A stretch of 64,000 nt of DNA, taken from positions 186,001-250,000 of the forward strand of contig NZ_CABFLY010000002.1 in the NCBI RefSeq assembly GCF_901875305.1, written 5' to 3'. The position numbers and the translations under genes were made by a program. A model generated the notes under the pieces. It was not told where the DNA came from. It saw nothing but the letters and a program-made list of their open reading frames with translations, and made no database searches. This DNA comes from Rothia mucilaginosa (GTDB lineage: Bacteria; Actinomycetota; Actinomycetes; Actinomycetales; Micrococcaceae). Every line of letters begins with the position of its first letter. Position 1 is the stretch's first letter. This document shows, in pieces, positions 15,739 through 24,239 of the stretch.

Positions 15739-18700
15739 CTAGTCTTTGTTATCCAGCTTGAAGCTTTGCAAGCCTAGCTGGGTGGTGTACACCAGTTCGT
15801 AATCGCAGAGCCTGTACGAGTACACGCCTGCTTCGACCTCTTCGAAGGGCAGGATGAGTTGCCCCTCTAGAATGAATGATTTCTGCCAGTTTTCGATGCG
15901 TTCCTTTTCCAGTTGGTCGAGTGCGGCATCGAAGCGGAGTTTTCCACCCTTAACCCGGTTCTTGGGTGCATCTGAGTACTGATAGGGGAGTCGAATTGAC
16001 GAAGCCGCAAGCTGCATGCTCTGCCAGTAAGTCGGAGGCTCGTCGGCTGAAGCATCAAAACGGAGAGAATCGCCCTCGTCTGTACTGCTGACGGAAGGCA
16101 AGAGTCGGTAGCTTTTAATAGCACTCTTGAGATTGCCCGGGTTGTTTCGCTCTACTACGATTGCAATAACCTCCAAGGAGGAGTCGGTATCGCGAACCTT
16201 TGCCTCGCCGATTTGCTCGTCAGAGAATCGTTGATCGTCAGCCTTGAGGAGGCGCTTCATGCAGTCAGCCATGGTGCGCTGTTCACCATGAGGCGCGCAG
16301 AGCAGATAGCCTTTAGCGCGGACATTGGCTAGATCCTTACCCTTATCGCACTCCTGCTTGGCACTTTCAAAGACTTCTGACCAGGCACTAGGAATCTCAG
16401 CAGGGGCATTTTCCTGGTAGGTCTTCTGCACCAGTGGACTGATGTCCGCAGGAATTCGAATAGGTTCACCGTCGAAGTGGGGGAGTAGCTGCGCGTAGCT
16501 GCTGAGCAGGATCATCGGCTCGTAGACTGCCTTGGATCCACGCGGGAAGTCGGGTGCCTCATCGTGTGATCCGAAAGTTTCAATTCCTCGCACGTAGCAC
16601 ACTGGCTTACGGTATGCGGAGGTGCGTTCTGAGTTGCTACGGCTATCGTGACGGTGCAGGCGTCCCATGCGTTGAAGCACCAGGTCGACCGGCGCGAAGT
16701 CGGTAATCATCACGTCAAAATCTAGGTCAAGCGACTGCTCGATGACCTGGGTACCCACCACAATGAGGCGGTGTGGGCGCGAGGAATCCTCCTCGTATAC
16801 TTCGCTATAGTGCGCCTTCTTGCCGAGCTTCGAGACAAGGAGTTCTTCTTGCTCGGTGCGGTGCGTAGCGGTAAAGCGAGAGTGAGTGAGGATTACGTGC
16901 TCTTCACCGAACTGTTCGCTCAGGAATGCGTGTATCTCCTGGGCCCGTCCAACAGTGTTGCAGATGACTGCGGCACATCCGTGGTCATTAGCGAGCGGTT
17001 CGAGCACGTTCAGGACGCTTTCGGGGCTGTCGTCAATGAGTTTCAGCTCGATTTCGGTTTGCTCTACAGGCTGTTCAACCTTCCATTTCTTGGGAGTTCC
17101 GTTGTCTTCGGCGGTGAGCGTGTGAATGACGGGGTAATCCAAATCAAGAGGAGAAATTTCAGTTACGGCAGGTGTTGAAGGTGCTTGATTTTTCGCAATA
17201 TTCGCCATCATTCGCGCCATCATGTCATTCTGGGGCGCCGATGAAGACGCAGGTGCGTTGTGCTGCGGCTCCGCCCCAATTTTCAGACCATTGGCATAGC
17301 TCTCCATGAGATCATCACGAATAGCTGATGGTAGGGTTGCCGACATGAGTATGACCGGCGCATTCATCTGACCTAGCCAGTAGAGCGCAGCGGAAAGGTA
17401 CTTGCTCATATATGCGTCGTAGGCGTGCACCTCATCAATGATGATGACCTTGGATGCAAGGCCAAGGTATCGGAGCATCACATGCCGTGCTTGCAGAGCG
17501 GTCATAAGAACCTGGTCGATGGTGCACACAACAAAGCTGGAGAGTAGCCCTCTCTTGGTGCCGCTGAGCCAGCTGTGTCGTGCGAGAGACGTTCCGGGGC
17601 GCAGGGTTTTTCGGTTGTTGTCTCGCGCAGAGGCAGAGGGCTCATCAAAAATATCTGCTTTGGAGAGTGCTTCGTAGGACTTGTTGAACCGGTTCTTGGA
17701 GTGTCCCAGGAACATGGAGTGCGGCTCAATAGGTTCGCCGTGTTCTTGTGCCACAATGTTTGTCTGGTATTTCACCCATTCGATAACACGGTCAAAGAGA
17801 GCATTCGAGGTTGCCTGGGTCGGTGCCGCGAAGGCAACGCCGGTACGACCGGTCGCCTGCGCAAGGAATTCGGCCGCGATGAGGCCGGCTTCGGTTTTAC
17901 CTTGACCCATGGGTGCTTCGATGCACATCATGCCGCCGCTTTGCATGGAGCGTGCCGCTTCGACTACGACTTCCTGCATGGGTCGTAGGGTGGGATTCTT
18001 CCACCCAAAACGGGATGCGTAGAGGTCAGCAGCGGGGGTGTCGGGGTTGGTATCTAGTGCGGCAATCCAACGCTGTTCGAGTCCGAGAGCCTGCCAGCCG
18101 ATGCGCGCTCGCTGTTCCTGTTTGGCTGAACCGAAGGTTCCCATGGGGAAGAAATCGGGGTTTGAAGCAATCCAGTCTGACATGATGACGAAACCGGTAA
18201 TACAGAACTGCACGGAGACGGGGATAGTCTGTCCATGCTGTGCTAGCTGTTGCAACGCCGAGGACGCGCCGAAGCGTTCCAGGGTGATGTCGTAGAGTTC
18301 CTGCCAGGTTGCATGCCATTTGGGGGAGAGGCGCTCCAAAATGACATTGCTCAAATCTGTGGAGGCAGGGAGATAGTCTGCGGGTGTGCCATGGTGTGCG
18401 CCAGATATGCTCGCGAGAGTTACAGCAACTTCACGCGGCATGTTCTCAATATTGCTGGTGAGCAGGTGAATGAGGATGCTCTGGCTATATTTACTGTGGG
18501 GGCATCGCAAACCGCTAGTGGGAGTGACGAGGTCTTCGGGGAACTCAAAGTCCTGTTGTTCGATACGGTGACGGTACACGGCAAGGTTTTCGTCACCTCG
18601 TTTGTCCAGTTGGCCTGAGAATTCTGGGGTTGCCTTACCCATGTCGTGAGTAGCGGTGAGCCAGCATACCAGCGCGCGTGTATCTTCCATAGAGAGATGG

Positions 18701-18888
18701 AGATGCTCACTGAATCGTTTCTGTAGACCGGGCGCGAGCCATGTGTCCCAGAGTTGGGCGGCTACAGAACCTGCATCGAACATGTGCTGAACGAGGGAGA
18801 GGCCGCGAGTGGGGGATTCCTTGTCTCCTGTTTTTGCCCAGAATGATGCTGTTTCAGGTGTTGAAAGATGCTCAGGGGCGGGTGCCAT
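15739..18888 (-). CDS. cas3: Type I-E CRISPR nuclease-helicase Cas3
   Basis: 1049 aa. The N-terminal HD nuclease has H35 and the 'THDMGK' HD pair at residues 81-82. The SF2 helicase that follows has 'EAPMGQGKTEAGL' (Walker A), 'IIIDEVHAYD' (DExH), 'LMSATLPSAIRDD', and 'GTQVIEQSLDLDFDV' with 'VLQRMGRLHRH' (motif VI). A C-terminal domain is present. Recruited by Cascade, it unwinds and degrades target DNA. ATG at 18888 with AAGGAG 6 nt before. It is divergent from the Cascade operon; its 5' leader crosses the degenerate mini-CRISPR on the antisense strand. No inactivating change seen. Confidence 0.97.
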   Translation of the reverse strand: MAPAPEHLSTPETASFWAKTGDKESPTRGLSLVQHMFDAGSVAAQLWDTWLAPGLQKRFSEHLHLSMEDTRALVCWLTATHDMGKATPEFSGQLDKRGDENLAVYRHRIEQQDFEFPEDLVTPTSGLRCPHSKYSQSILIHLLTSNIENMPREVAVTLASISGAHHGTPADYLPASTDLSNVILERLSPKWHATWQELYDITLERFGASSALQQLAQHGQTIPVSVQFCITGFVIMSDWIASNPDFFPMGTFGSAKQEQRARIGWQALGLEQRWIAALDTNPDTPAADLYASRFGWKNPTLRPMQEVVVEAARSMQSGGMMCIEAPMGQGKTEAGLIAAEFLAQATGRTGVAFAAPTQATSNALFDRVIEWVKYQTNIVAQEHGEPIEPHSMFLGHSKNRFNKSYEALSKADIFDEPSASARDNNRKTLRPGTSLARHSWLSGTKRGLLSSFVVCTIDQVLMTALQARHVMLRYLGLASKVIIIDEVHAYDAYMSKYLSAALYWLGQMNAPVILMSATLPSAIRDDLMESYANGLKIGAEPQHNAPASSSAPQNDMMARMMANIAKNQAPSTPAVTEISPLDLDYPVIHTLTAEDNGTPKKWKVEQPVEQTEIELKLIDDSPESVLNVLEPLANDHGCAAVICNTVGRAQEIHAFLSEQFGEEHVILTHSRFTATHRTEQEELLVSKLGKKAHYSEVYEEDSSRPHRLIVVGTQVIEQSLDLDFDVMITDFAPVDLVLQRMGRLHRHDSRSNSERTSAYRKPVCYVRGIETFGSHDEAPDFPRGSKAVYEPMILLSSYAQLLPHFDGEPIRIPADISPLVQKTYQENAPAEIPSAWSEVFESAKQECDKGKDLANVRAKGYLLCAPHGEQRTMADCMKRLLKADDQRFSDEQIGEAKVRDTDSSLEVIAIVVERNNPGNLKSAIKSYRLLPSVSSTDEGDSLRFDASADEPPTYWQSMQLAASSIRLPYQYSDAPKNRVKGGKLRFDAALDQLEKERIENWQKSFILEGQLILPFEEVEAGVYSYRLCDYELVYTTQLGLQSFKLDNKD

Positions 18889-18913
18889 GATTCTCCTTAG
18901 ACGGTAGACTAAT

Positions 18914-18939
18914 GCGTACCTCGCTGCGGTGCGAGGCGT
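18914..18939 (+). other. Hairpin upstream of the mini-CRISPR
   Basis: CCTCGC pairs with GCGAGG around a 6-nt loop. It resembles the CRISPR repeat stem CCCCGC/GCGGGG with one compensatory pair change, so it could be a third, further decayed repeat or a separate structure at the 5' end of a guide transcript. Confidence 0.4.
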
Positions 18940-19019
18940 ATGTTCCCCGAAGCAGACGGGGATGAGCCAATGCGATTATTTATGGCTGATGTGCTCCCTG
19001 CGTGAGCGGGGATTCTGTG
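18940..19019 (+). CRISPR. Degenerate mini-CRISPR: two divergent repeats and one 21-nt spacer
   Basis: First repeat 18940-18969 keeps the 5' GTTCCCCG, a CCCCG/CGGGG stem and the handle ATGAGCC, but has a 7-nt loop. Second repeat 18991-19019 (GTGCTCCCTGCGTGAG, then CGGGGAT) keeps the stem via a G-U pair and loses the 3' handle. The spacer at 18970-18990 is 21 nt instead of 32. Orientation equals the main array, so Cas6e could release one short crRNA. Its first 11 nt recur at 19052-19062 between the cas promoters. No clear promoter is visible upstream. It may be a regulatory guide (CreR-like) or a relic array. Confidence 0.8.
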
Positions 19020-19040
19020 CTTGTTTCGATTGTATGCCAA
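19012..19040 (-). promoter_or_regulatory. cas3: Candidate cas3 promoter
   Basis: On the minus strand TTGGCA (19035-19040), 17 bp, CAGAAT (19012-19017). An alternative -10, TACAAT at 19029-19034, would place its -35 on the guide-matching site at 19052-19057. Either way cas3 is transcribed away from that site. Confidence 0.45.
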
Positions 19041-19048
19041 AAATATTA

Positions 19049-19072
19049 AACATGCGATTATTAGATTGCAGA
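19049..19072 (+). promoter_or_regulatory. Candidate target site of the mini-CRISPR guide
   Basis: ATGCGATTATT at 19052-19062 is identical to the first 11 nt of the 21-nt mini-CRISPR spacer and then diverges. The adjacent 5' triplet is AAC. It lies between the cas3 and cse1 promoters, so bound Cascade could block both without full pairing and hence without Cas3 cleavage (inference). Confidence 0.6.
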
Positions 19073-19077
19073 TTCCC

Positions 19078-19107
19078 TTGACTTAACCTTCTTGATGGTC
19101 CTATGAT
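19078..19107 (+). promoter_or_regulatory. Promoter of the Cascade operon
   Basis: TTGACT, 18 bp, TATGAT, about 145 bp upstream of cse1. The intervening leader (about 19114-19256) holds a weak CTGGTC/GACCAG hairpin at 19164-19189 and no convincing ORF; an 8-codon ATG frame at 19122 lacks an RBS. Confidence 0.6.
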
Positions 19108-19256
19108 GAACTCAACAAGCCAATGAAGGCTCTTCAAAGAACCTCCTGACAAGGCTTAATTACCTGGTCTACTCTCATTGTGGACCAGAGTCCGATATTC
19201 TGCTCGCTTGTTCGTCATTCGACAGGGAGCTGATCTCAAAGAAGAAAGGAGTGGGA

Positions 19257-20945
19257 ATGGTTGTCATGGAAGAACCTCAATTCAACCTGCTTGACGAATG
19301 TTGGATACCTGTATTACGGGTGGACGGAAGAAATGTTGAGGTTTCTCTGAAAGACTTGTTTGTTCATTCCTATAAGATTCGACGGATAGACACTGGTGAC
19401 CCGTTGCAAGATACGGCTATTTTGGGCGTTGCTCTTGCTGTCTTTGCGCGTGCCACTTTTCTTAGCGAAGGCGTTAAGACCTTCGGTGGCGTGGCTCCCT
19501 GGATTCGCCAGATGCGAGAGTCCGATGCTGACAATCTGGCTGCTGTACTTGGGTACCTTGAGTACTTCAGGAATCGTTTCTGGCTGACTGGAAGCGACCG
19601 TCCCTTTATGCAGGTATCTGAATTGGGGCCTCGAGGAGGTGGTGTTTCAAAGGTGAAATTGACTGATTTGTTTCTTGAGTCACGTGTCAGTACAACAAAA
19701 CGACCACAATTTACAATGGTTGCAGATGCTGCCTTGAAAACTCTGACGTATGCTGAGGCAGCTAGGCGTCTTATAACTTTGCAAGCTTATGACATCTATG
19801 TGCCTCGTGGAGCCGCTGCTGGAGACCCTAGAGAAAAAGCTGGGAAAGTATACGGTGTATCAACAGGTTGGTACGGAGCAACTGGCAAGGTAATTGTTCA
19901 CGGAGCTAACCTGATGGAGACCTTGCTGTATAACCTCGACTATGAGCAACTGACCGCCGAATCGTTTGAACATGATTTGCCGGTTTGGGAGCGCGCTGAG
20001 CCTGATACCGCAGCACCGCGTGCCTACACCGGAGGCTCTGCTTCCCAATATAAAGACGTAGCAATCCCTGCGAAAGGTATGTGCGAGATTCTGACCTGGC
20101 AGTCACGTCGTATTCGTCTGCAACATGACGGGCACTGTATTGTTGGGGTTTTTATCGCTAATGGAGACAAATGGTATAACAAGGATACTTATGTTGACCA
20201 CCTAACAGGATATCGCCGTAATAAGAAGCTGGAATGGGTTCCTAGACTTCATACGGCTGAGCACTCGCTGTGGTACGGGGCTAGCTCTTTGCTAGCTTGG
20301 CTAAATCCGGAGTCAGATGAGCAGAACAAGCCAGCTCCGGTAATTCGTCAGCTTGGATTAGGCCGATACTTTCCTGTAGATACTGTAGTTAATGTGCAAT
20401 TAGTTGGTGTTCAATATGGGGACGTTTATGGTTCATTTGTTAGCCAGGTTATCTCTGAATATGTCCCTATGGAACTTTCCCTGCTAACTGTTGAAGGGGC
20501 ATCGGTGTCCCAGATGGTATGCGAGAACATTCAAGCCACTATGCATGCGGCGGATGCACTGGGGCAGTTCGCAGGCAACCTATTGAAAGCCGCAGGTAAG
20601 GAATATAAGTTCTGCTCTGATGTTACAGAAGCCCTGCTCCACCGCATGGAAGATTCTTTTCGTCAGTGGGTTGTTCTCCAGCACTCTTCTGAAGATATTG
20701 TTCTTCAGAAAAAAGAATGGCAGAAAACAGTGCGCCTCGCAGCTATCCAAGAAACTGAGCTCTTGATAAATAGCGCTGGTCCTAAAGCGATGATGGGAAC
20801 GTTTGTGAAAGATCGTTTGGGGAATGAATCTTTCTACAGTGCAGCTACTGCTAGGCGGCAGCTTGAAAGTCGTCTGCGTAAGATTATCCCCCTCGCTTAC
20901 CGGGACTCTACATCTAACTCTGACAAGGAGGAAACCAATGAGTGA
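19257..20945 (+). CDS. casA: Type I-E Cascade large subunit Cse1 (CasA/Cas8e)
   Basis: 562 aa. Start taken at the ATG 19257, 5 nt after AGGAG; an in-frame GTG at 19251 overlaps that site. It opens with the family hallmark 'FNLLDECWIPVLRVDGR' and continues through 'LQDTAILGVALAVFARA' to the C-terminal helical bundle. Cse1 reads the PAM and starts target unwinding. It is noticeably less GC-rich than the following cas genes, as is usual for this fast-evolving subunit. The stop overlaps cse2 by 8 nt. Confidence 0.95.
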   Translation: MVVMEEPQFNLLDECWIPVLRVDGRNVEVSLKDLFVHSYKIRRIDTGDPLQDTAILGVALAVFARATFLSEGVKTFGGVAPWIRQMRESDADNLAAVLGYLEYFRNRFWLTGSDRPFMQVSELGPRGGGVSKVKLTDLFLESRVSTTKRPQFTMVADAALKTLTYAEAARRLITLQAYDIYVPRGAAAGDPREKAGKVYGVSTGWYGATGKVIVHGANLMETLLYNLDYEQLTAESFEHDLPVWERAEPDTAAPRAYTGGSASQYKDVAIPAKGMCEILTWQSRRIRLQHDGHCIVGVFIANGDKWYNKDTYVDHLTGYRRNKKLEWVPRLHTAEHSLWYGASSLLAWLNPESDEQNKPAPVIRQLGLGRYFPVDTVVNVQLVGVQYGDVYGSFVSQVISEYVPMELSLLTVEGASVSQMVCENIQATMHAADALGQFAGNLLKAAGKEYKFCSDVTEALLHRMEDSFRQWVVLQHSSEDIVLQKKEWQKTVRLAAIQETELLINSAGPKAMMGTFVKDRLGNESFYSAATARRQLESRLRKIIPLAYRDSTSNSDKEETNE

Positions 20946-21552
20946 TTACACCGCGCAAGATGAGCTGCAACGTTTTGTCGTGGCAAAAGTGATGCGCCTG
21001 TACCACCAGAAAAGTAACGGGGTATCATCGGCCGCTGCCCAGCTGGCGCAGCTTCGCCGAGGTGTGGGTGCATCACCCCTTCAGTACCCGGAACTCTTAG
21101 GAATCATCCTGGAAAAGGAAGATGGTACTGAAGGCATCCCTGAAGAGTACCGCGGCAAGGGCGACCAGCCGAGTAATGCGGAGAGCGCCGCATACACTGC
21201 GCTGACTCTTTTTGCCCTGCATGAGCAGTCACAGAACCAGCCTATGCATGTTGCGGGTGTTTCTTTCGGTCAGGCAGTCGGTCGCTTGGTCAGTCAGACC
21301 ACTTCTTCAACGAAGAAGCGTTTTGATTCTCTGCTGACCGCTCAGACGGAGAACGCGCGCCAGCATTATCTGCGTAGCCTGATTACTCTGCTCCGTTCCG
21401 AAGGTATTGCCTTTGATTACGGTCGATTTGCGGTGGATTACATGCGTCTTCTGAATCCTATGACGCGTCAAAAGGTGCTGTACCGCTGGAACCGCGACTT
21501 CTCCTACGGACTCATCCCTGCTCGCGATGATGCGAGCAAAACTGCTAAGTAA
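20938..21552 (+). CDS. casB: Type I-E Cascade small subunit Cse2 (CasB)
   Basis: 204 aa; ATG at 20938 with a strong AAGGAGGAAACC site inside the end of cse1. An in-frame upstream start at 20824 would lie within cse1 and has no site. The family motif 'AAAQLAQLRRGVG' and the helical 'AYTALTLFALHE' block are present. Two copies of Cse2 line the Cascade belly and stabilise the R-loop. It is followed 28 nt later by cas7. Confidence 0.93.
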   Translation: MSDYTAQDELQRFVVAKVMRLYHQKSNGVSSAAAQLAQLRRGVGASPLQYPELLGIILEKEDGTEGIPEEYRGKGDQPSNAESAAYTALTLFALHEQSQNQPMHVAGVSFGQAVGRLVSQTTSSTKKRFDSLLTAQTENARQHYLRSLITLLRSEGIAFDYGRFAVDYMRLLNPMTRQKVLYRWNRDFSYGLIPARDDASKTAK

Positions 21553-21580
21553 CTATCACTCCTGAAAGAAGGAAAACATC

Positions 21581-22702
21581 ATGACTACTTTCGTCGATAT
21601 CCACGCCCTGCAGACCCTGCCCCCGTCGAACATTAACCGTGACGACACCGGCAGCCCCAAGTCCGCTTTCTTTGGCGGCGTTCAGCGTCAGCGTGTTTCC
21701 AGCCAGGCTTGGAAGTCCGTTATTCGCCGTGATTTTGAATCGCATCTCGACCGCTCGAAGCTGGGTGTACGTACCCGCCTGGTCGCTGACAAGGTAGTGG
21801 CGCGCATCCTGAATCTTGCACCCGATTTCGATGCTGACCAGGCTGAAAAGGCTGTCGTGGAAGCGTTCAAGGCGGCAAAGATTAAGCTGGAGAAGCCGAA
21901 GAAGAAGGAAGACAAAGAAACAGGCCGTGCTGTTTCTGGCTACCTGATTCTGCTGAGCAACCAGCAGATCGACAAGCTGGCACAGGCAATCATCGAAGCT
22001 AATGGTGAGAAGCTTCCCGCGAAGGATGTTAAGGAAATCCTCGACACCAACCACAGCGTTGATATTGCTCTCTTCGGTCGTATGTTGGCAGAAGCTGCCG
22101 ATTTCAACGTTGACGCCGCTTGCCAGGTAGCACACGCCCTGAGTGTTCACGGTTCCGAACCCGATTTCGACTACTACACCGCCGTGGATGACGTTGTTCG
22201 TTCTTCTGATGACTCTACCGGTGCGGGCATGATCGGCACCGTTGAGATGGCGGCAAGCACCTTCTACCGCTACGCCAACATCAACCTGGACGCGTTGAAC
22301 GCTAACCTGGGTGATGCTTCTGCAAGCGTTGAAGCAACCCTGGCGTTTGTCCGTTCCTTCATCAATTCCATGCCTACCGGTAAGCAGAACTCTTTCGCCG
22401 CACGCACCCTGCCTGACGCGGTTATCGTCACCGTTCGCAACGACCGCCCCATCTCCTATGTGAACGCCTTCGAGAAGGCCATTACCGAGGTTGATGGACG
22501 CCGCGTGGCTGCAGCTCGTGCGCTTGCATTTGAAGCGAAGAACATTGAAGAAGCATACGGTTACGAGCCGGTCGCTTCGTATGTTCTGGCTTTGGGGGAC
22601 CTCAAGGAAGAACTAGCTGGTCTTGGCGAGTCTGTTTCTCTGAAGGGTCTGCTGGAGTCCCTGGAAGCTCAGCTGACTGCTCTCACCTCTCAGGAGTCCT
22701 AA
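21581..22702 (+). CDS. casC: Type I-E Cascade backbone subunit Cas7e (Cse4/CasC)
   Basis: 373 aa. It begins 'FVDIHALQTLPPSNINRDD', followed by 'SPKSAFFGGVQRQRVSSQAWK', both diagnostic for Cas7e. Six copies coat the crRNA spacer in standard Cascade, so a shorter spacer such as the mini-CRISPR's would recruit fewer. SD GAAGGA precedes the ATG. The stop and the cas5 start overlap as TAATG. Confidence 0.96.
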   Translation: MTTFVDIHALQTLPPSNINRDDTGSPKSAFFGGVQRQRVSSQAWKSVIRRDFESHLDRSKLGVRTRLVADKVVARILNLAPDFDADQAEKAVVEAFKAAKIKLEKPKKKEDKETGRAVSGYLILLSNQQIDKLAQAIIEANGEKLPAKDVKEILDTNHSVDIALFGRMLAEAADFNVDAACQVAHALSVHGSEPDFDYYTAVDDVVRSSDDSTGAGMIGTVEMAASTFYRYANINLDALNANLGDASASVEATLAFVRSFINSMPTGKQNSFAARTLPDAVIVTVRNDRPISYVNAFEKAITEVDGRRVAAARALAFEAKNIEEAYGYEPVASYVLALGDLKEELAGLGESVSLKGLLESLEAQLTALTSQES

Positions 22703-23451
22703 TGCCTACCCTGCTCTTGAAGATGAGCGGGCCGTTGCAGTCATGGGGTACTCAGAGTCGTTTCCGTCGCCGTGATGCCGGGCATGAGCCGAGCAAATCT
22801 GGCGTGATCGGAATGGTTGCTGCAGCCTTGGGGCGCTCGCGTAACGAGCCGGTTGACGATTTGGTTTCGTTGAGGTTCGCGGTGCGTACGGATGCCTCGG
22901 GCACCCTGATTCGTGACTATCAGACCGCTAAGAACTGGGCTAAAAATCCCAAAGGCGACGTTTCCCTTTCGACCCGTATGTACCTTTCAGATGCTGTTTT
23001 CGTGGTGGCTCTGGAAGGTGAACGTGAACAGCTGGAGACTATCGAATTTGCACTGAAGAAGCCCGTGTATCCTCTGTACCTTGGACGGCGCGCATGCCCG
23101 GCTGGTTACGACCTTGTCCTGGGTATCCGTGAGGAGCCCGCTGAGGAGGCTCTGCGTTCGTTGGAGTGGCAGGTTCTTGAGTATCGCCGTAAGGATTTTC
23201 CGAGTCCGGTAGCGTTGCGCATCCTGCGTGATGCGTTGCCTGGCGAGCGTGGTGATTTGGTTCAGGATATTCCGGTGAGTTTTAGCTCGGAGCATCGTCA
23301 GTATGCTTCGCGTGAGGTGGTTACTGCGGAGCCTCTGGTATTGGAGAACCCTCAGGGACGAAAACTTCGTGTTACAGAATCCTCCGCGGACGAGGATTCT
23401 TCCGAGAATCCTGCCGAACCTGATTTCTTGAATGTGGTGGTGGAAGCGTGA
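22702..23451 (+). CDS. casD: Type I-E Cascade subunit Cas5e (CasD)
   Basis: 249 aa. 'LLLKMSGPLQSWGTQSRF', 'EPSKSGVIGMVAAALGRSR' and 'RDYQTAK' are Cas5e signatures; the protein caps the 8-nt 5' handle of the crRNA. The last ~35 residues are an acidic extension (SSADEDSSENPAEPD) beyond the usual end. It is coupled to cas7 (TAATG) and to cas6e (GTGA overlap). Confidence 0.95.
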   Translation: MPTLLLKMSGPLQSWGTQSRFRRRDAGHEPSKSGVIGMVAAALGRSRNEPVDDLVSLRFAVRTDASGTLIRDYQTAKNWAKNPKGDVSLSTRMYLSDAVFVVALEGEREQLETIEFALKKPVYPLYLGRRACPAGYDLVLGIREEPAEEALRSLEWQVLEYRRKDFPSPVALRILRDALPGERGDLVQDIPVSFSSEHRQYASREVVTAEPLVLENPQGRKLRVTESSADEDSSENPAEPDFLNVVVEA

Positions 23452-24128
23452 CGTATTTTTCTCGTTTCATGATTAATCCGCAACGTCGTGGTGCGTGGAA
23501 GTTGTTGCGTAGCCCGCAGGCGATGCATGCAGCCGTGATGGCGACTTTGCCGCCGGATACGGATTTTTCTGAGGGCCGCATCCTGTGGCGTTTGGATGAG
23601 TCTCAGCATGCTCCGGTTTTGTACATGTTGAGCCCTGAGAAGCCTGATTTTTCGGCTCTTGTAGAGCAGGCCGGTTGGCAGATTCGCCCTGGTGAGAGCG
23701 CTCACTATGGTCGTTTGCTGGCGAAGCTGGAGAACGGTCAGGAGTGGGCTTTCCGTCTTGCCGCAAACCCGGTGAAGCGTCACACGAATAAGCAGACGGG
23801 TAAGCGTGAGGTGTTCCCGCACGTAACGGCTGAGCAGCAGCGGGCGTGGATTCGTGAGCGTGCTCCGCAGTGGGGGTTTGAGGTAATTCCCGCGGTTGAA
23901 GGTCAGGATATTGAGGAGTGCCCGATGGTTTCTTCTCGTCAGGACCTTGCGTTTGCCCGCCGTAACGCTGAGGGTAAGGTCGGTAAGGTGACTCACCGTA
24001 AGGCTCAGTTTGACGGTGTTCTTCGTATCACTGATGTTGAGCTGTTCCGTAAGTCTCTGCTCTCCGGTATGGGCAGGGGCAAGGCGTACGGCATGGGCCT
24101 TCTGACGTTGGTGCCTCTGTCCCGCTAG
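23448..24128 (+). CDS. casE: Type I-E pre-crRNA endoribonuclease Cas6e (CasE)
   Basis: 226 aa, GTG start overlapping the cas5 stop. Catalytic histidine in 'SPQAMHAAVMA' and the C-terminal glycine-rich loop 'GMGRGKAYGMGLLTLVPL' are seen. It cleaves at the base of each repeat hairpin and stays bound to it. Both degenerate repeats of the mini-CRISPR retain a hairpin of the same stem sequence, so it could process that too. A hairpin terminator follows. Confidence 0.95.
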   Translation: MTYFSRFMINPQRRGAWKLLRSPQAMHAAVMATLPPDTDFSEGRILWRLDESQHAPVLYMLSPEKPDFSALVEQAGWQIRPGESAHYGRLLAKLENGQEWAFRLAANPVKRHTNKQTGKREVFPHVTAEQQRAWIRERAPQWGFEVIPAVEGQDIEECPMVSSRQDLAFARRNAEGKVGKVTHRKAQFDGVLRITDVELFRKSLLSGMGRGKAYGMGLLTLVPLSR

Positions 24129-24140
24129 GTAATGCGGGTG

Positions 24141-24188
24141 AAGGGCGGGGGACTGTTCTGCGTGATGGTGCCCCGCCCTTTCTTTATT
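24141..24188 (+). terminator. Terminator or attenuator between cas6e and cas1
   Basis: AAGGGCGGGG pairs with CCCCGCCCTT, followed by TCTTTATT. It would uncouple cas1-cas2 (adaptation) from Cascade expression. Confidence 0.7.
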
Positions 24189-24239
24189 CACTCATACTTT
24201 GTGCCGATGCTGGTACGTTGATGTTCATAGGAGAAGATC

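Noticed and set aside
19122..19148. Eight-codon ATG frame in the cse1 leader as a CreT-like toxin or leader peptide
   Set aside because: No ribosome-binding site, no run of rare codons, and no toxin-like feature; not enough to claim a toxin-antitoxin CRISPR module.
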